The position numbers and the translations under genes were made by a program. Under the pieces are notes generated by a model. It ran no database searches and was not told the origin of the DNA. It saw only the letters and a list, made by a program, of their open reading frames with translations. Positions 35,851 to 49,064 of a DNA stretch of 64,000 bases are shown in pieces. The first letter of the stretch is position 1. Every line of letters starts with the position of its first letter. Source of the DNA: Mytilus californianus (taxonomy: Eukaryota; Mollusca; Bivalvia; Mytilida; Mytilidae); assembly GCF_021869535.1 (NCBI RefSeq), contig NW_026262701.1, forward strand, positions 43,031,278 through 43,095,277, written 5' to 3'.

Positions 35851-36849
35851 ATGAGATACGAACAAGAGACTGCATCGCAGTTTATACGCACTCTTCGTCT
35901 TTCAAAATCTTAATCAGTGGAATAATATAATGCATATGAAATGACTACCAAAAAAAAATGCACTGATCCCTATCAAACCCCTATAAAAGACAACAGAGTT
36001 GACTTGAATAATTGGACCGTGTTAAAAAATGCACACGGTTAATTATAGCAGGCTCAATTTATCAGACAAAAAATAATAACTTTATAAAGTTAAACAGACT
36101 TTGAATAACTAATCAAAAATTAGTTTACCTTATAAATAATGATACAAAAACGTTGTGTGGTATAACCAAATGGACAATAAAATATAGTTATACTTTGGAT
36201 AACCTCGACTATAATAAAATGTTATATAATAACATTTATATACATTGTATCATTAAGAAGAAGTAAGCGGCAGAAATAATTTGCTCAGCCAATCGTAGTT
36301 AACTGGTTTATCATATTGGAAAATAAGGTTGCGTAATGAACGATTTGTTACGTTGAGTTGATTTATAATGTTTTTTATTGACAATCAGTCATTGCACGGG
36401 ATTTCTAGACAAAACACATACGTGAACATAGTGTAATCCGTGGTCAGGCGTATAATTATTTGTCTTGATGCATTACATTGATTTTGATTCCGGATAAAAT
36501 GACTGCGCTTGTCCCATAGGGCTTGTCAGTTATAATTTGTTAGTTTGTTTTCAATAATTGTTCTTTTGGTATTATAATATCGAATAATTGCTGCTTAGTT
36601 TGCCACTAAATGGCAATGTACTATTTCAACAATTACCATATTAAGATGATTTATCCAAAACAGATGAAAGTAATCAGGCTTGAATATTTTAAACAAATAA
36701 ATCATTTTTTTCAAGCGTCGAATGCTGTTATTACAACTGTTATTACATTTTTCAAAAATAAATTACCATTGCTACATTGGTTGCTGGTAATTGAAACACT
36801 GTCGCATGTAGCATTTTCTAAATTTGAGAATGAATGTATACTTGCAGGA

Positions 36850-37430
36850 AAAGAAGTGTAAAGTTACAAGCATACTTTTGAATGTGAGAACATGATTTAT
36901 TTATCAGTTGTTATAGGCTTTGCACTATTTTACAGTAACTGTGAGTACTTCCAGAGCGACACTTTGTGTCTGTTGCCTTGATATTTGTTGTGTTTCTGCT
37001 TCATACCGATCTAAGGAGTCTAGCTATTCCAACTGGTTAATAAAACTTGTTTTTATGTTCGTTGTTAAACATCAGTCCCAGGTTAGATAGAGGGTTGAGC
37101 GTTCACAATATGTTTATCCCCGACACATGCTATATGTGCCTGTCCCAAGACAGGAGTCTGTTATTCAGTGTTTTTGTTTTGTTAATTGCTGTCTCTCATA
37201 TTTATTTTTTTGTTTATTGGTTTGATATAAATTAGGCTGTTGTTTGTAATTTTTCGTCTGAACTGTTTCACATTTTGTCATATCTGCCTTTTATAGCTGA
37301 TTTCAAGAAATGTTGTTAACTTATTATTGTAGGTATTACGGTGAGCTACAGCTGCTTAAGCTCGCTTGATGTGGACTCTGTTGGATGGTTGTCTTATTGG
37401 CAATCATACCAGATTTCCTTCTTTTAAATT
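36850..37430 (+). repeat. Dispersed repeat family D, copy in unit B
   Basis: Ortholog of 15006-15590 with 'cagtcccaggttagatagagggttgag', 'ctgtcccaagacaggagtctg' and 'ggttgtcttattggcaatcatacca'. Reading frames differ from the A copy and are broken, which argues against a protein. Confidence 0.7.
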
Positions 37431-38127
37431 ACATATTTTTAAATAAAAAGAAAAGAAGCAATCGTTTCTATATAAATTTATTTTTTCTGGACGGCGAACA
37501 AGAAAGATGGTTTCTATCCTACTAGAGGCAGACTACGCCACTATGGAGTTTGTTGATTTTGAATCAAACTCGGCAAACTAAATTAAATGAGTAAGTGTTT
37601 TTTTTTTTTCGCATCACGACCAATGGAGTCTAATAAACATAACCCAAGAATACAAATAAATGTACTTCAGACACATATGGAATTCAATAACACTGTACCG
37701 TCTGCGGCAAAATGGCAATTTCTGTATAACGAAGAAGTACAGATAACAAATGGACATTTTCGTATTGACTTAATTACGGCTATATATATATATTCGTTGC
37801 TTAAGAGACTAATTTAGTTTGTAAATTTGCTGGTGATTTAATAGTGATGACACATGTTATTGGTATAATGAAAACAAAATATATCTGTAGATACAATGCA
37901 CTTGTTGAATTGGCTAAACGAAACACACCAAATCAATCTCGCAATAACATTCAAATATACTTTCATGTTGTTTTATCAGAAAAAAAGGATTTTTTTCTCT
38001 TCTGTTCTGTATGAATTATACAAAGTACTTCGCATGTCAAGAAATGTTCTTACTCTTCATCACCTGCCTCTAGAAATATTTTTGTTTCTTATTCTTTTTC
38101 CTAATTTTATGTTCTTCTCATGTATGT

Positions 38128-39669
38128 TCATTAATTCCCATTTTCTCAGCAGTAACATTCCCTCTGCCCCTTCGTATGGTGTTTACATATCTTAGTTGAT
38201 ACGTTATGCTCGTGCATGTTCACACTATACGGACTTTATATACAGGAGTGTGCTCCTAACGCAGAATCTGCTCCAACAAAGTTATGAGGAGGACAGATTA
38301 AAAATGACACTCCGTAAATTTTACGGACACCATCACGAATTGGTCGATCCATATGATGTGTCTTTGTCCAAACTAACTAAGGACATTTTTACCACGTGTT
38401 AGATTGTGGTTTGACATTACGTCGTCTGATCTTTTAATTACCGAACGTGACTTATTCCCGATTGTGACTGTTTTGCTGAGTGTGAATTCGCATTGCTATA
38501 AGACGTGTCACGGTACTTTTCTATCCAAAATTCATGTATTTAGTTTTGATGTTATATTTGTTATTCTCATCGGATTTTGTCAAATGTCTTACCGTTTGTA
38601 GTTGTAAATCTTATTTTTTCTGTTGTATTCGTGTGTTATGGTAAAGATAATTAATCACCAAATTCATTAATTAGATTTTAGTTTGGGTCAACTAAATTTA
38701 TACGATATATTTGGTTTACCGTTTGATTCAGAAGAAACACCGACATAGCCAGATAATACTATTAATTATCTAATTACTACCACATTTTATATTAATTAGT
38801 ATTGTAATTTTCATTGTTATTAATAAATGTTATATGAGTATTTTACACCAAATCTTGAATTCTATCCTAATTCTATCCTATTTTGGGGAAATTTCAGAAA
38901 TTCAAATGTGACTTTTTTTTTTGCGTTGATCTCTTTGGCTAACTCGGCTGTGAATTTTTATGTGCTGGTTTATGTTGTTTTATGTATCCGTTTTTATTCT
39001 GTAGTTAGTCACCACTTCGGTGTTATCATGTATATCTATTATATAGTCATTTTTTTTTTTATAAATTTACTGTTTGCAAAAGTATGAATTATTCTAAATA
39101 CTAAGGATTTTCTTATCCCAGGCATATAACATTAGCCGTATTTGGCACAACTTGTTGGAACTTTTGGTCCTCAATGCTCTTCAACTTTGTATTTGTTTTG
39201 TCTTTCGAACTTTTTTGATCTGAGCGTCACTGGTTAGTCTTGTATTGACGAAACGCGCGTCTTGCGTATTAAATTTTAAACCTGGTACCTTTTGTTAGCT
39301 ATTATTCGTATGTTCCTCTGTCCTATATGTTCTCCCTTTTTTTTGTATTGTAGTTCTGTCATGTAATGTTGTCATTTTAATGTTATATTTAACATTGCCA
39401 TAAAAGCGGGAGGTTTGGCTAGCCACAAAACCAGGTTCAACCCACCATTTTTTTCTTAAAATGTCCTGTGCTAAGTCAGGAAAATGGCCATTGTTATATT
39501 ATAGTTCGTTTCTGTGTGTGTTACATTTTAATGTTGTGTTTCTGTTGTGTCGTAGTTCTCCTCTTATATTTAATGTGTTTCCCTCAGTTTTAGTTTGTAA
39601 CCGGATTTGTTTTTTTCTCAATCGATTTATGAATTTTGAACAGCGGTATACTACTTGCCTTTATCAATA
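38128..39669 (+). mobile_element. Penelope-like element, 5'-truncated, B-specific
   Basis: Starts at the NFPFL-equivalent codons ('aattcccattttctcagcag'). 'SSNIPSAPSYGVYIS' is followed by a TAG, then 'LIRYARACSHYTDF' and 'KFYGHHHELVDPYDVSLSKL' to a stop at 38402. A ~1.2-kb non-coding 3' region follows. It holds a class alpha hammerhead (39225-39266) and the terminal block 'gtgtttccctcagttttag...gaacagcggtatactac' ending near 39669. Unit A around 16340 has the uninterrupted site. It gives the full order of the 3' region for this family. Confidence 0.85.
39225..39266 (+). ncRNA. Hammerhead ribozyme motif, class alpha, core mutated
   Basis: CGTCA, CTGGTTA (two core changes), GTC-TTGTATT-GAC, GAAA, CGCGCGTC, TTGCG. 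All three stems and the GTC cleavage triplet are well kept; only the first core box is damaged. It shows where the ribozyme sits in the PLE 3' region. Confidence 0.65.
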
Positions 39670-39729
39670 GTTTATTCTTTTCAAGTAAAACTCGTTAAAA
39701 AATTAAAACTATATAGGATGGACTGAGAT

Positions 39730-39935
39730 GTTCCTCGGTTTTAGGCTGGGATTTGTGTTGCTCAGTCTTAAATATTTTATGTAGTGTTTTATAAATTATT
39801 GTTTGTCGTTTCGTCATGCTTCGTTTTTTTGCCATAAGTTTGGTCGGTACCATCGACTTACATATGTATGCGTTTGATTCTCTTTTGTATCTTTCGCATC
39901 TGTATCCTAACCAATGCCTTAATGATTGGTCGAAC
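39730..39935 (+). repeat. Old PLE tail, present in A and B
   Basis: 'gggatttgtgttgctcagtctt...tatgtagtgttttataaattattgtttgtcgtttcgtcat...gtatctttcgcatct' is a decayed PLE tail. Ortholog at 16430-16590, with a third related copy at 41110-41275. These lie inside the internal tandem duplication and are older than it. Confidence 0.6.
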
Positions 39936-41974
39936 GTTGTAAAATCTCCGTGTCAAAATTCACAAGTGTATATGGTTATGCATGTACACTATAGTACGCT
40001 TTTCAAAGCGCATGCTATGAAAAAAGGTTCTGTAGACAGGTAAATACATGGCCATATGTCAAATGCCCTTTTGACTTCTTTCTTACACGAAGTTTTTTCT
40101 TGATTAACTCTGTGAGACTTTTATTCTATGCTTCATAAGCTGTACAAATGAATGACGTGGACAGTGGAATATTATGGTATACAAAGTAGAAATGCGTTGA
40201 CAAGTGTTTTTATAATGGTGCATTATAGATGACCTACATAATCGTCCATAACCCATGGGGTTCTTACTTAGCATATTCTATTAAACAAGACATATTCCAC
40301 AATGGAGTTTGTTGATCTTAAACCAGAGTCGGTCAGCTAACTTAAATGTATTAGTCTTTTTTCCAAATCACGATCAATGAAGTCTAAAAAAAAAGAACCC
40401 ACAAAAACACATGTATAACAGACAAGTAAAGAATAAAATACACTATACCGTCTACAGATAAATAACCATGATAATTTCTAGAAGTCGGAATGACTGATGG
40501 ACATTTTCCTATTGACTTAACTACAATGTATTTTCGTTGCTAAGAAGACTAATTAAGTTTGTAAATCTGCTGGTAATTTTATAGTGGTTACACAAGTAAT
40601 TAGTATAATGAAAACATAATATGTTTATATATACATTGTACTTGTTTCATTAGCTACACGAAACATAACAAGCTGACGATGTGTTTTGCTCATTGTTGAA
40701 GTCTGTACGGTAACATATAGTTGTTAACCTCTACATCATTATTGGTTTCATTGGCAATAATACTACATCTTCTTTTTTTTTTATAATCTCGCAATTGCAT
40801 TGAAATATACTATAATGCTGTGCTATCGGTCTAGCAGAATTTAACCAAATTAATAACAAAATACATTAAATGAGAAAGTAATCTATTCATTTTTCTTTTC
40901 TGTTCTGTATGATATAAACAATGTACTACTACAGGCGAAAAATGTTCTTACTCTTCATCGCCTGCCATCAGAGATATTGGTCCATTTTTCTTCATCTTTT
41001 TCCTAGTTCTAAATTCTCCTGTTTGGTTTCGTGTTAACTTATTCCTTTTCTAAAGATATTATTCTTTTCAGGTGAAAAAAAAACTTCGAAAATTCAAACG
41101 ATTAATTTGAACAACGTGTTGCACAGTCTATAATGGTTTATGTAGTATTTTATAGACAAGTATTTGTCATTTCGTCATATTTATTTTTGCTATACTTTTG
41201 TCGGTCTCTCTTTGACTTATACATGTATGAGTTGTGATTCTCTGCTTGGTATTTTCCGCCTCTTTACTATAACTAATGCCATAATGATTGGTCGACTATT
41301 ATTGAATATCTGTCAAAATTCGCAAGTGAATATTGTTATAAATTGTTAGTAGTACACTCATAAAAGCCCTTGCTTTGAAAAAAGATACTGTATAGATTAA
41401 AAATATATGTATGGCCATATATCAAATTACGTTTTGACTTTTCTCTACGAAGTTCTTTCCACTTAACCCCATTACACATTTACTTTATGTTACATAAGCT
41501 CCTCTAATGAATGACGTTGTAAGTGGAATGTGATCATGGGATATTAAGCATACAGCGATGAATAGCGGGTAAATAAAGGTGAATGATAAATGACCTATAT
41601 ACTTCATGGGATTCGAACTATGTTGAAGCATATTCTATTGGACAACCCATATTGTCACGTGATTTCTTTTCAGGAAATACTTTTTTTAATTTAAAATTTG
41701 AAATACATACAAAAACAGTATGTCTCTTAAAGTAAAAACAAACTGTTATTCTGCATTAATTCACTTGAAGATTTTAGTATCTATGATAATTAGTTTGAAG
41801 TTCTTGGTATACTGCCAATTATTCATTGAGATCAGTAGTGTAAAATAAACCATATAGTATTACTTATAATGTTACTTCATTAATATTGTATAAAACCTTT
41901 TGCAGTACATATTATTACCAATACACATGTAATTTACGATTAAATCATTATGTTTTAAATTATCAAAAAGTTAA

Positions 41975-43545
41975 ATTACAAAAATACTGAACTCCGAGGA
42001 AAATTCAAAACAGAAAGTCCCTAATCAAATGGCAAAATCAAAAGCACAAACACATCAAACGAATGGATAACAACTGTCATATTCCTGACTTGGTACAGGC
42101 ATTTTCTTATGTAGACAATGGTGGATTGAACCTGGTTTTATAGCGCTAAACCTCTTACTTGTATGACAGTCGCATCAAATTCCATTATATTGACAACGAT
42201 GCGTGAATAACACAAACGGACATAAAAGGTAAAAATGTCAAAATAGGGGTACAGCAGTCAACACCGTGTCACAATCTTAATCACAACAAAAACAAACAAA
42301 TATTTAACAAAGAAGCACCAAAAAACATATATCACATTTATAAACCTCGTTCATTGCTTACTTATTTTTGTATGTTATTTATGTAACGTGACGGTACCCA
42401 AATTGCACCTATTTTGACAGTTTTTTACCTACGTTTATTTATGATACAGACAAAAGTTTCCATTCTGTGTTTATTTTGTAGATGTGTCATTATTCACTAT
42501 ATGGTTCCACCAATTTAATTTTGAATCCATATTGAATCCTAGTAAAATGGGTTTGAACCGACCTCCAAACGATCCATGATTCTGTAATGAGGAGTACCCA
42601 AATTGCATCCATGCTTAAATTCACATCCTTAAAAATCGAATAACAGATATTTTGTTTTATTTCTTCAAATATTTAGACAATTTGACATTAGTCCACGCTT
42701 ACTATTCATTTTTTTAAGAAATGGATGCTTGTAACATATTTAAATTGTTCATTTTTAAAAGATGGACTTTTTGTGAACGTCGCAAGGCGACGTTTTCGTA
42801 GATTTACTTTTTCCAGTGAATGCTTCATTTGTTGATATATACTGTGAACGTTTTGAGTATATCTAAATATATTTAACTTTGTTGAAAGACGTGTATAGTG
42901 TCAAATCATAAAAATACAAATTATTTAGTCTCAAAGAAAACTTGTTAGATTTCCGCAGCGATTTTTGTTGAATAGGTGCAATTTGGGTACTCAGTGCAAT
43001 TTGGGTACTGTGACGTTATGCCAAATCAAAACATAAAGGATCGAGGGATTTTAAGCACTGGAACCGAATCGTAGAGAATTCTAACATTAACTTTGGCGTA
43101 GAATCGCGTGTTTGACGTCAGAATGTAAACGTCAAACAGGTAGAGATATAAAATAATTTTGTCGTTTAAAGTATGCAAAAATTATAACAGAACAATAACA
43201 CAATGGCAGGATGTTGAAAGTACAGAGACACGTCATATGTATTAAAGAAACATATAAAGTCACACGGACAAAGCACATAAGTAGAAATGAAATATAATAC
43301 AAACCACACAATGACGGGATGCATAAGTACAGAGCCACGTCAAATGTATATCATCAAAAACAGACCAAACAGTAAAAGTAATATTAATAAAGACAAATAA
43401 AAGAACACTTTAACACGTTATTAAGACTATAAACAGCGTCAGTACGCAGAATCTATACTTCAAGACCATCATGCATTATTTGTGAAGTTGATACGGAATA
43501 TTTATCAACAAGGTCTTGGTACCAATTTTAAGTTGGGATTAATAT
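41975..43545 (-). mobile_element. PLE family-2 3' region, B-specific, interrupted
   Basis: On the minus strand it runs from 'ttggtaccaagaccttgttgata' (43545) through 'gtactgacgctgtttatagtcttaataacgtgtt' to 'attagggactttctgttttgaattttcctcggagttcagtattttt' (41975). The link to PLEs comes from 46885-48480, where the same sequence directly follows a PLE reverse transcriptase. Unit A (about 18090-18110) lacks it. It is split by a nested element at 42384-43018. The short frames inside are not conserved between copies. Confidence 0.7.
42384..43018. mobile_element. Non-autonomous DNA transposon with 25-bp terminal inverted repeats
   Basis: Left end TAACGTGACGGTACCCAAAT... and right end ...ATTTGGGTACTGTGACGTTA are reverse complements over 25 bp with two mismatches. 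The subterminal motif GTACCCAAATTGCA occurs twice on the plus strand (about 42395 and 42594) and twice on the minus strand (about 42974-42990 and 42994-43008). About 635 bp, no coding capacity. Other copies of the host repeat (47200, 49920) lack it. A TA or TTA target duplication is possible. Confidence 0.75.
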
Positions 43546-46500
43546 ATTGACATCGTATTGCAAATATCTCCATTTTGACACGATTGCACGATAATATTGA
43601 ATGACGTACACAAATGTATAATATAACTAGCCTTCAGTGTCAATAAATGATATTTGCCTTCTGAAGAAATTATAACAGTGATAGTTTAAATGAAATTGAC
43701 ACGCAAGGTTTATTACTAACTATAAATTATTCTTAAAGTGTCGGTACAACTTTGTCCTTTAGCCATGCCATCTTGGGGAAATTATAACCCATTTTAGACG
43801 ACAGGTATACTTGTCACGATAACCTATACTAGAACGGAAAAAAGATTTAATGAATTGCAATCTGATGTTTTTAATCACCAGTTCTTATTGACGCAATCAT
43901 ATTGGTTTTTAAAGTGTTGTTATTAAAAGAGACCTTCAAATAATAAATGATCAATGTAATGACATTAAATTATATATACATTGAATATATAATGTATACT
44001 TCACTAACAAATCTCACTTATGATGTAACATTGACTCCATGAACATTTCAATACAAGAAATGGATGCTGAAAGTGAGACCAGGTAGGTCGCTGTAATTCA
44101 AGATCTAGTAGCAAAAAAATCTTCCGCTGCAAGCACTGAGAAATTCAACTCTTCAATGTTATGTTAGTTCTTTGCGAGGACGCTCATAAGAAAACGTTCT
44201 AGTAAATAGTAATTATGAAAAAAATTAATATAAAACCAGTTATCATATAATGTTCTCATTTCCTATTTAATGTAAAAATCGATAAGACAGCAGGCTATAT
44301 GGATTTTGTTTGAAATTAATTTGAAATGTTGGTATGGGAATAAAAGCGTGCAAAACTCCATTTTACTTTCTACTGTATGCGTTTCTGAAAAACGCAAATC
44401 TCCGTATATAAGCAACTTTTCCAGAGACAATATATCATGAAAATCGATTGATATGCAGCAAAGATCATCACATTTTGAAACGAATCTTAGTCCTATATAA
44501 ACGTATAATGCGCATACGACGAGAAGACTGCGCATGTAGCAAAAAACCAGGACGACCTGATCTTAATTTCTTTAAAGAGGATAAAATATTTTATATTTTT
44601 GAATTAATATTTTCATTCGGTTAAAAGATTTTACGACAATGGCGTACTCGAAATCTCAGTTGTTTTTAAAATAAAAAGATTAATGAAAATTTTGCCATAC
44701 CAAGGACTATGTGGAACACTCTGGAAATAAGCGTATAGAAAGGTGTTTATTTCTTGTGTGAATATGATTTTGTTTAATAATATGCTTCTGAAATTATATT
44801 TAAACAAACAGTCTAGTAGCACAAGGTTTTAATGCCAAAATTTCAATATAAACTTTAAAATCATGTACCTTAACTGACAATATTTCAAAATGTACGATTG
44901 TGGTATCGAAATATTTGTTGATTTTTATCGATGTAAACGCTCTATTGTTTTTGTTACCTTTAAGATGAGAAGAGTTACTTTTCTATTGTTCATACTCTAT
45001 AAATTCACACACTGACAAGAAAATATGCAAATCAGCATGGATGCATTAGAAATGGACAATACAATCGGAAACTATAAAAGTCTATAAACTATTGATTATT
45101 TCAACATAAATTTCAATATATTGCGTGCCTGCATTTTGTTTTTATATTGCTGGTTATGAATTAATGTATACATATGATTAAATGCAGGAAAAACACATAA
45201 ATACCCATATTAATCTTTGCTGAAAACAGAGAATATTTATATTAAAAATCATTTAATAGTTAGTCATAGTATATCATAAAAGTCATACTCCCATGGTATT
45301 TGGTTTCAACTTCAACTTCATGATCAACACACGAACACATATATAAGTATCGTGTGTAGAATATTGTTTTTTGTTATACATGCCTGTTACTATGACTAAT
45401 GGAACATGCATCAATATCATTAACTATTTAATTATATTTGAGGAGTACTCAGTTTTGTGTTTTACGCGGCACACGGGTGCTAAATTACAGTTAATATTGA
45501 GACTTCAATATCAAGACACTTATCAAAGTTTATTTAATGAACATTTGTCGGAGGTTGCGACGCCAAAGGCAAAGGTGACCAGTTTCTCGTGCGTACATAC
45601 ATTTTCGTCTGCCTATATTAAGATATTGTGTCGTTAAAATTAAGTAAGAATGTGCCAAGCTCTAAATCACTCTAGGTCTAAAAAGTTGTTAATAAAGCAA
45701 AAGCCATCCGATCTGTCATCAACACAAAAGCATAAGGATTCACCCCCCCTTTTCCGGTTTGACCTGGAAATTGCACATGAACATACATGAAAGGCTTTTC
45801 TTATCTCAATTAGTGGTCTAACAATTAGTACATAAAAGAACATAAAATCAAATTAAAAGCAGTACAAAAAGCGCTTAACTAAAACATAACGGTTACAAAT
45901 GTAAACTCAATTCAATAATTATACACAATACCACATCAAAGAATGTTTACATTTACTTTACGTTTGCTAAGTAGGACTTTTAGTAAAGGAATAGAGGTAA
46001 AGTTAGATTTCCTTTTTTTTAAAGAAAAGTACTTTTAATTTTAAATCAAGCCAGTTTTATGCCAATTAAATTATTCTCAGAATAAAATATAGATAGAAAA
46101 AACATTACGAGAACCGCTCCACTTGCCATAGAAAACCTACGCAAATACCAGGTTTAAGAAATGATATAATTAAAATTGAGTTAGTTGAAAAATTATGATG
46201 CACAATAATAATTAAGCGCTTATTCAAGTGCTTGCACATTATGGCAAACAAAAAAACCATCAAAAACGAATTAACAGAGAGGGAATTATTCATTGAAATC
46301 TCTAACCATGACGACTTTGACGTGAAAAATTATCAATTTTGTTGGAAAGAAAAGATGTAGAATTTCAATCCACACTCGTCAGTTCATTACAAAATGTATC
46401 ATTTGCGAATGCATTAAGGGTAAGGGTAAGTGTAAGGTTAATTGAGCATTAAACGGTGTTGAGTTAATAAAAAAAACAAACCAAATTCATTTGGTTCTTC

Positions 46501-46884
46501 CCTGTTACTATTATCTGTCGGTATAGAAAAATGAATTAATGAAAGTTTTAATGCGTTGTACGTATAAATCTTTCATTTACATCTTGCTGTTTGCATGAAG
46601 CAATAAAGTGTGTAAGGACCATACATTTACTTCTAACGATAACCTCAAAGCAAAGTAAGTGCATTTGGATTATTCCATTTATTTACGATAAATTTACACA
46701 AATATATAAAATTACACTTTTGCATGAGTTTTTTCTATATATTCAGGCGACTGAGGTTAATCTTTTGGATAAATCGACGTCCCATAAAATAATATTTTTT
46801 TTTATTTTATTGTCCTTTACATGTATATGCACGTTAAATTATGACACAGGACGTTAAATAAAAAAACATCTTCATTACAAGCAT

Positions 46885-48485
46885 TAAGAACTAACTAAAT
46901 TCAAAACGGAAGTCCCTTATCAAATGGCAAAATCAAAAGCTCAAACACATCAAATGAATGGAAAACAACTATCATATTCCTGACTTGGTACAGGCATTTC
47001 CTTGTGTAGAAAATAGAGGATTAAACCTGGTTATATAGCTAGCTAAACCTCTCATTTGTATGACAGTCGCTTAAAATTCCATTATATTGTCAACAATGTG
47101 TGAACAAAACAAACAGACATAATAGGTAAAAATGTGAAAAATAGAGGTACAGCTGTTAACATTGTGTTATAATCTTAATCACTATAAAAACAAACAAATA
47201 TATCAACAAAGAAAAATAAAAATGGTATATAAAAAAGCACATAAGCAAAAATGAAAGACAAGAATACAAAAATTGACCATAGCACAATAACACAATGACG
47301 GGATGTATAGGTACTGAGCCACGCCAAAGGGATATTACTAAATATGGAATAAACAGTAAAGGTAATAATTTTACAAGGATAAAAAAAAAAGAACACTATA
47401 ACACGTAATTAAGATGATAAACAACGTCAGTACCTAGAATCTATACTTCAAAACCATCATGTCTTTTCTGTTCAGACACTGGTGACGTTTTATAAAATTA
47501 TGCCGTTGCAGTAACAGCTGAAATGTCTTGAATACCGAATGAGTTGGGAAATGTTTATGCCATATGCAGGTGAAGTTGGTATATTGCTTCTAGTGGGAAA
47601 TTGATAATTCAAAATTAAATCTCTCGTTTGTCATAGATTCTGGTACTGAGATGACTGCTTATGTCAATTTCGAGGTATAAGTCTAAAAATGACCCGGAGG
47701 AAGCCGTGTTTGTTGTTTCTTTAATTTCTAGTTCTGGAGGATATATTAATGGAACCCAATCAAAAAAGTTTGGATTGCTAATGGAAAGAACATCATCAGT
47801 ATATTTGAATGTGAAATTAAATGATCTGGTTTCTTTGATCTTCTTGTTTTTGACAAGTGTCTAAAGGAACTCCGACTCATATGAAAATAAGAAGAGGTCG
47901 GCAAGAAGAGGCGCACAGTTCGTTCTCATAGGATTGCCGACAATTTGTTGAAAAAGTCTACCTCCAAATTCATCAAATATGTTGTCAATAAGAAACTCCA
48001 AAATACTGATCACTTGTTCCTCTGTGTAGCATGTTTTATATTTTTGTTCACTATTAACTAAATATGCTGTATGGTATCCCAAAGTAATAAATTTATAGCG
48101 TATGCTACCATTTTTATATTGAAAATCATTGTGGAGTATTTCTTTTAGAGGATTTTTCCATTTCACATGGGGAATGGTGGTATACACGGTTGAAAAATAT
48201 AAAGTTTCGATAGAACTAATTTCAGAGAAAGATCGAGATTGAAGATTATCCAGAAGTTCTTTAGAGTTTTTAAGAATCCACATATGGTTAATACCACTTC
48301 ACAAGTAAACAGTTTCACAGTATTTCTGAAGACCCTCTTTCACTGCGGATAGAATTTTTGTCAATCTAATAGACAATTCCTTCGTAGAACATGCAGACGA
48401 ACTGATAATGTACCGTTATTTGTACGGAATTTTGTGAAGCTTAGGTATCCAATACAAACAAGGTAAGTCCTCAGATTTGGTGTTC
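46885..48485 (-). mobile_element. Penelope-like element family 2, RT region plus 3' region
   Basis: Read on the minus strand from 48485: 'LYWIPKLHKIPYK'-like, with stops, then 48283-47861 open with 'STVYTTIPHVKWKNPLKEIL' and 'QQIVGNPMRTNCAPLLADLF', the PLE RT block before the catalytic site. Next comes 'FNFTFKYTDDVLSI' (YTDD near 47780; YIDD is usual) and 'LEIKETTNTASSGSFLDLYL', then decay. From 47465 to 46885 it is the family-2 3' region, also found at 41975-43545, 49530-50010 and 53570-53850. It sits at the B/C boundary. Non-functional. Confidence 0.85.
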
Positions 48486-48897
48486 AATGTAATGTTCATT
48501 GAAGCTATGAAGAACAATTTACGGAATATTTTGTATTTAAATAGATCATTTTATCGGACTACTATCAAAGCATTTATTTCATTAACATGTATATATTGCG
48601 AATCGGGATCGATATTTGATCTACAATTGAGAGGCAAAATGGAAATAATCATTTTACAGAACTATAATTAAAAAAAATACAATACATAATTGATGAAGGA
48701 ATGAATAATCATGCACTTTTACATTTCAACATTTGCTATTGTAAACAGTTTATTTAGTGGGTAATTTATCATTAAGAAATATAATGTCGGAGACCAAAAG
48801 CTAGAACAAAATATATACATATATATATATATATATGTTGTCTTGTTATGCAAACAACCTTTATCCAGCATCTTTTCTGTATTCGTTATATTTTCAG

Positions 48898-49064
48898 AGA
48901 CAAAACCTATTGCAGTACAATACGACTGCAAGTTTATAGACACCTCAACGGTGCTTAATATCAACATCGACGAACGTTTGGTTGGAGTATTGAAACATAT
49001 TGGATTAAAACACAAGAAAGACGAAATATACGAACAAACGGGACGGACATTGGTTGAAAGGTAA
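48898..49064 (+). pseudogene. RGK last coding exon, unit C, frameshifted
   Basis: Acceptor TTTTCAG kept. The frame reads 'TKPIAVQYDCKFIDTSTVLN', then 'INIDERLVGVLKHIGLKHKK', and shifts after 'GRTLVER' into a TAA at 49062-49064. A small deletion relative to A (around 'ggttgtatgat') causes the shift and removes the conserved C-terminal peptide; the following DNA ('ttttcaaattatgtgtaa') is also altered. Replacement differences from A outnumber silent ones by my count (7 to 4 over 42 codons), as expected for decay. Confidence 0.75.

Larger units (their letters stand above)
26180..46885 (+). repeat. Segmental duplication, unit B
   Basis: Second direct copy. Its left part (26180-29780) has no counterpart visible in A because A's left side is covered by the tandem array and the window edge. 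It lacks 6670-8220 of A. It carries its own insertions: a PLE at about 38130-39669 and a PLE tail at 41975-43545 with a nested terminal-inverted-repeat element. Outside listed features (for example 29000-30480, 33900-35370, 35900-36840, 43560-46880) I find only non-coding sequence homologous to A. Confidence 0.85.

Noticed and set aside
43132..43338. 68-codon minus-strand frame as a gene
   Set aside because: Lies wholly in the PLE family-2 3' region and is not kept in the other copies.
47661..47864. 67-codon plus-strand frame
   Set aside because: Exact antisense of the PLE reverse transcriptase region.
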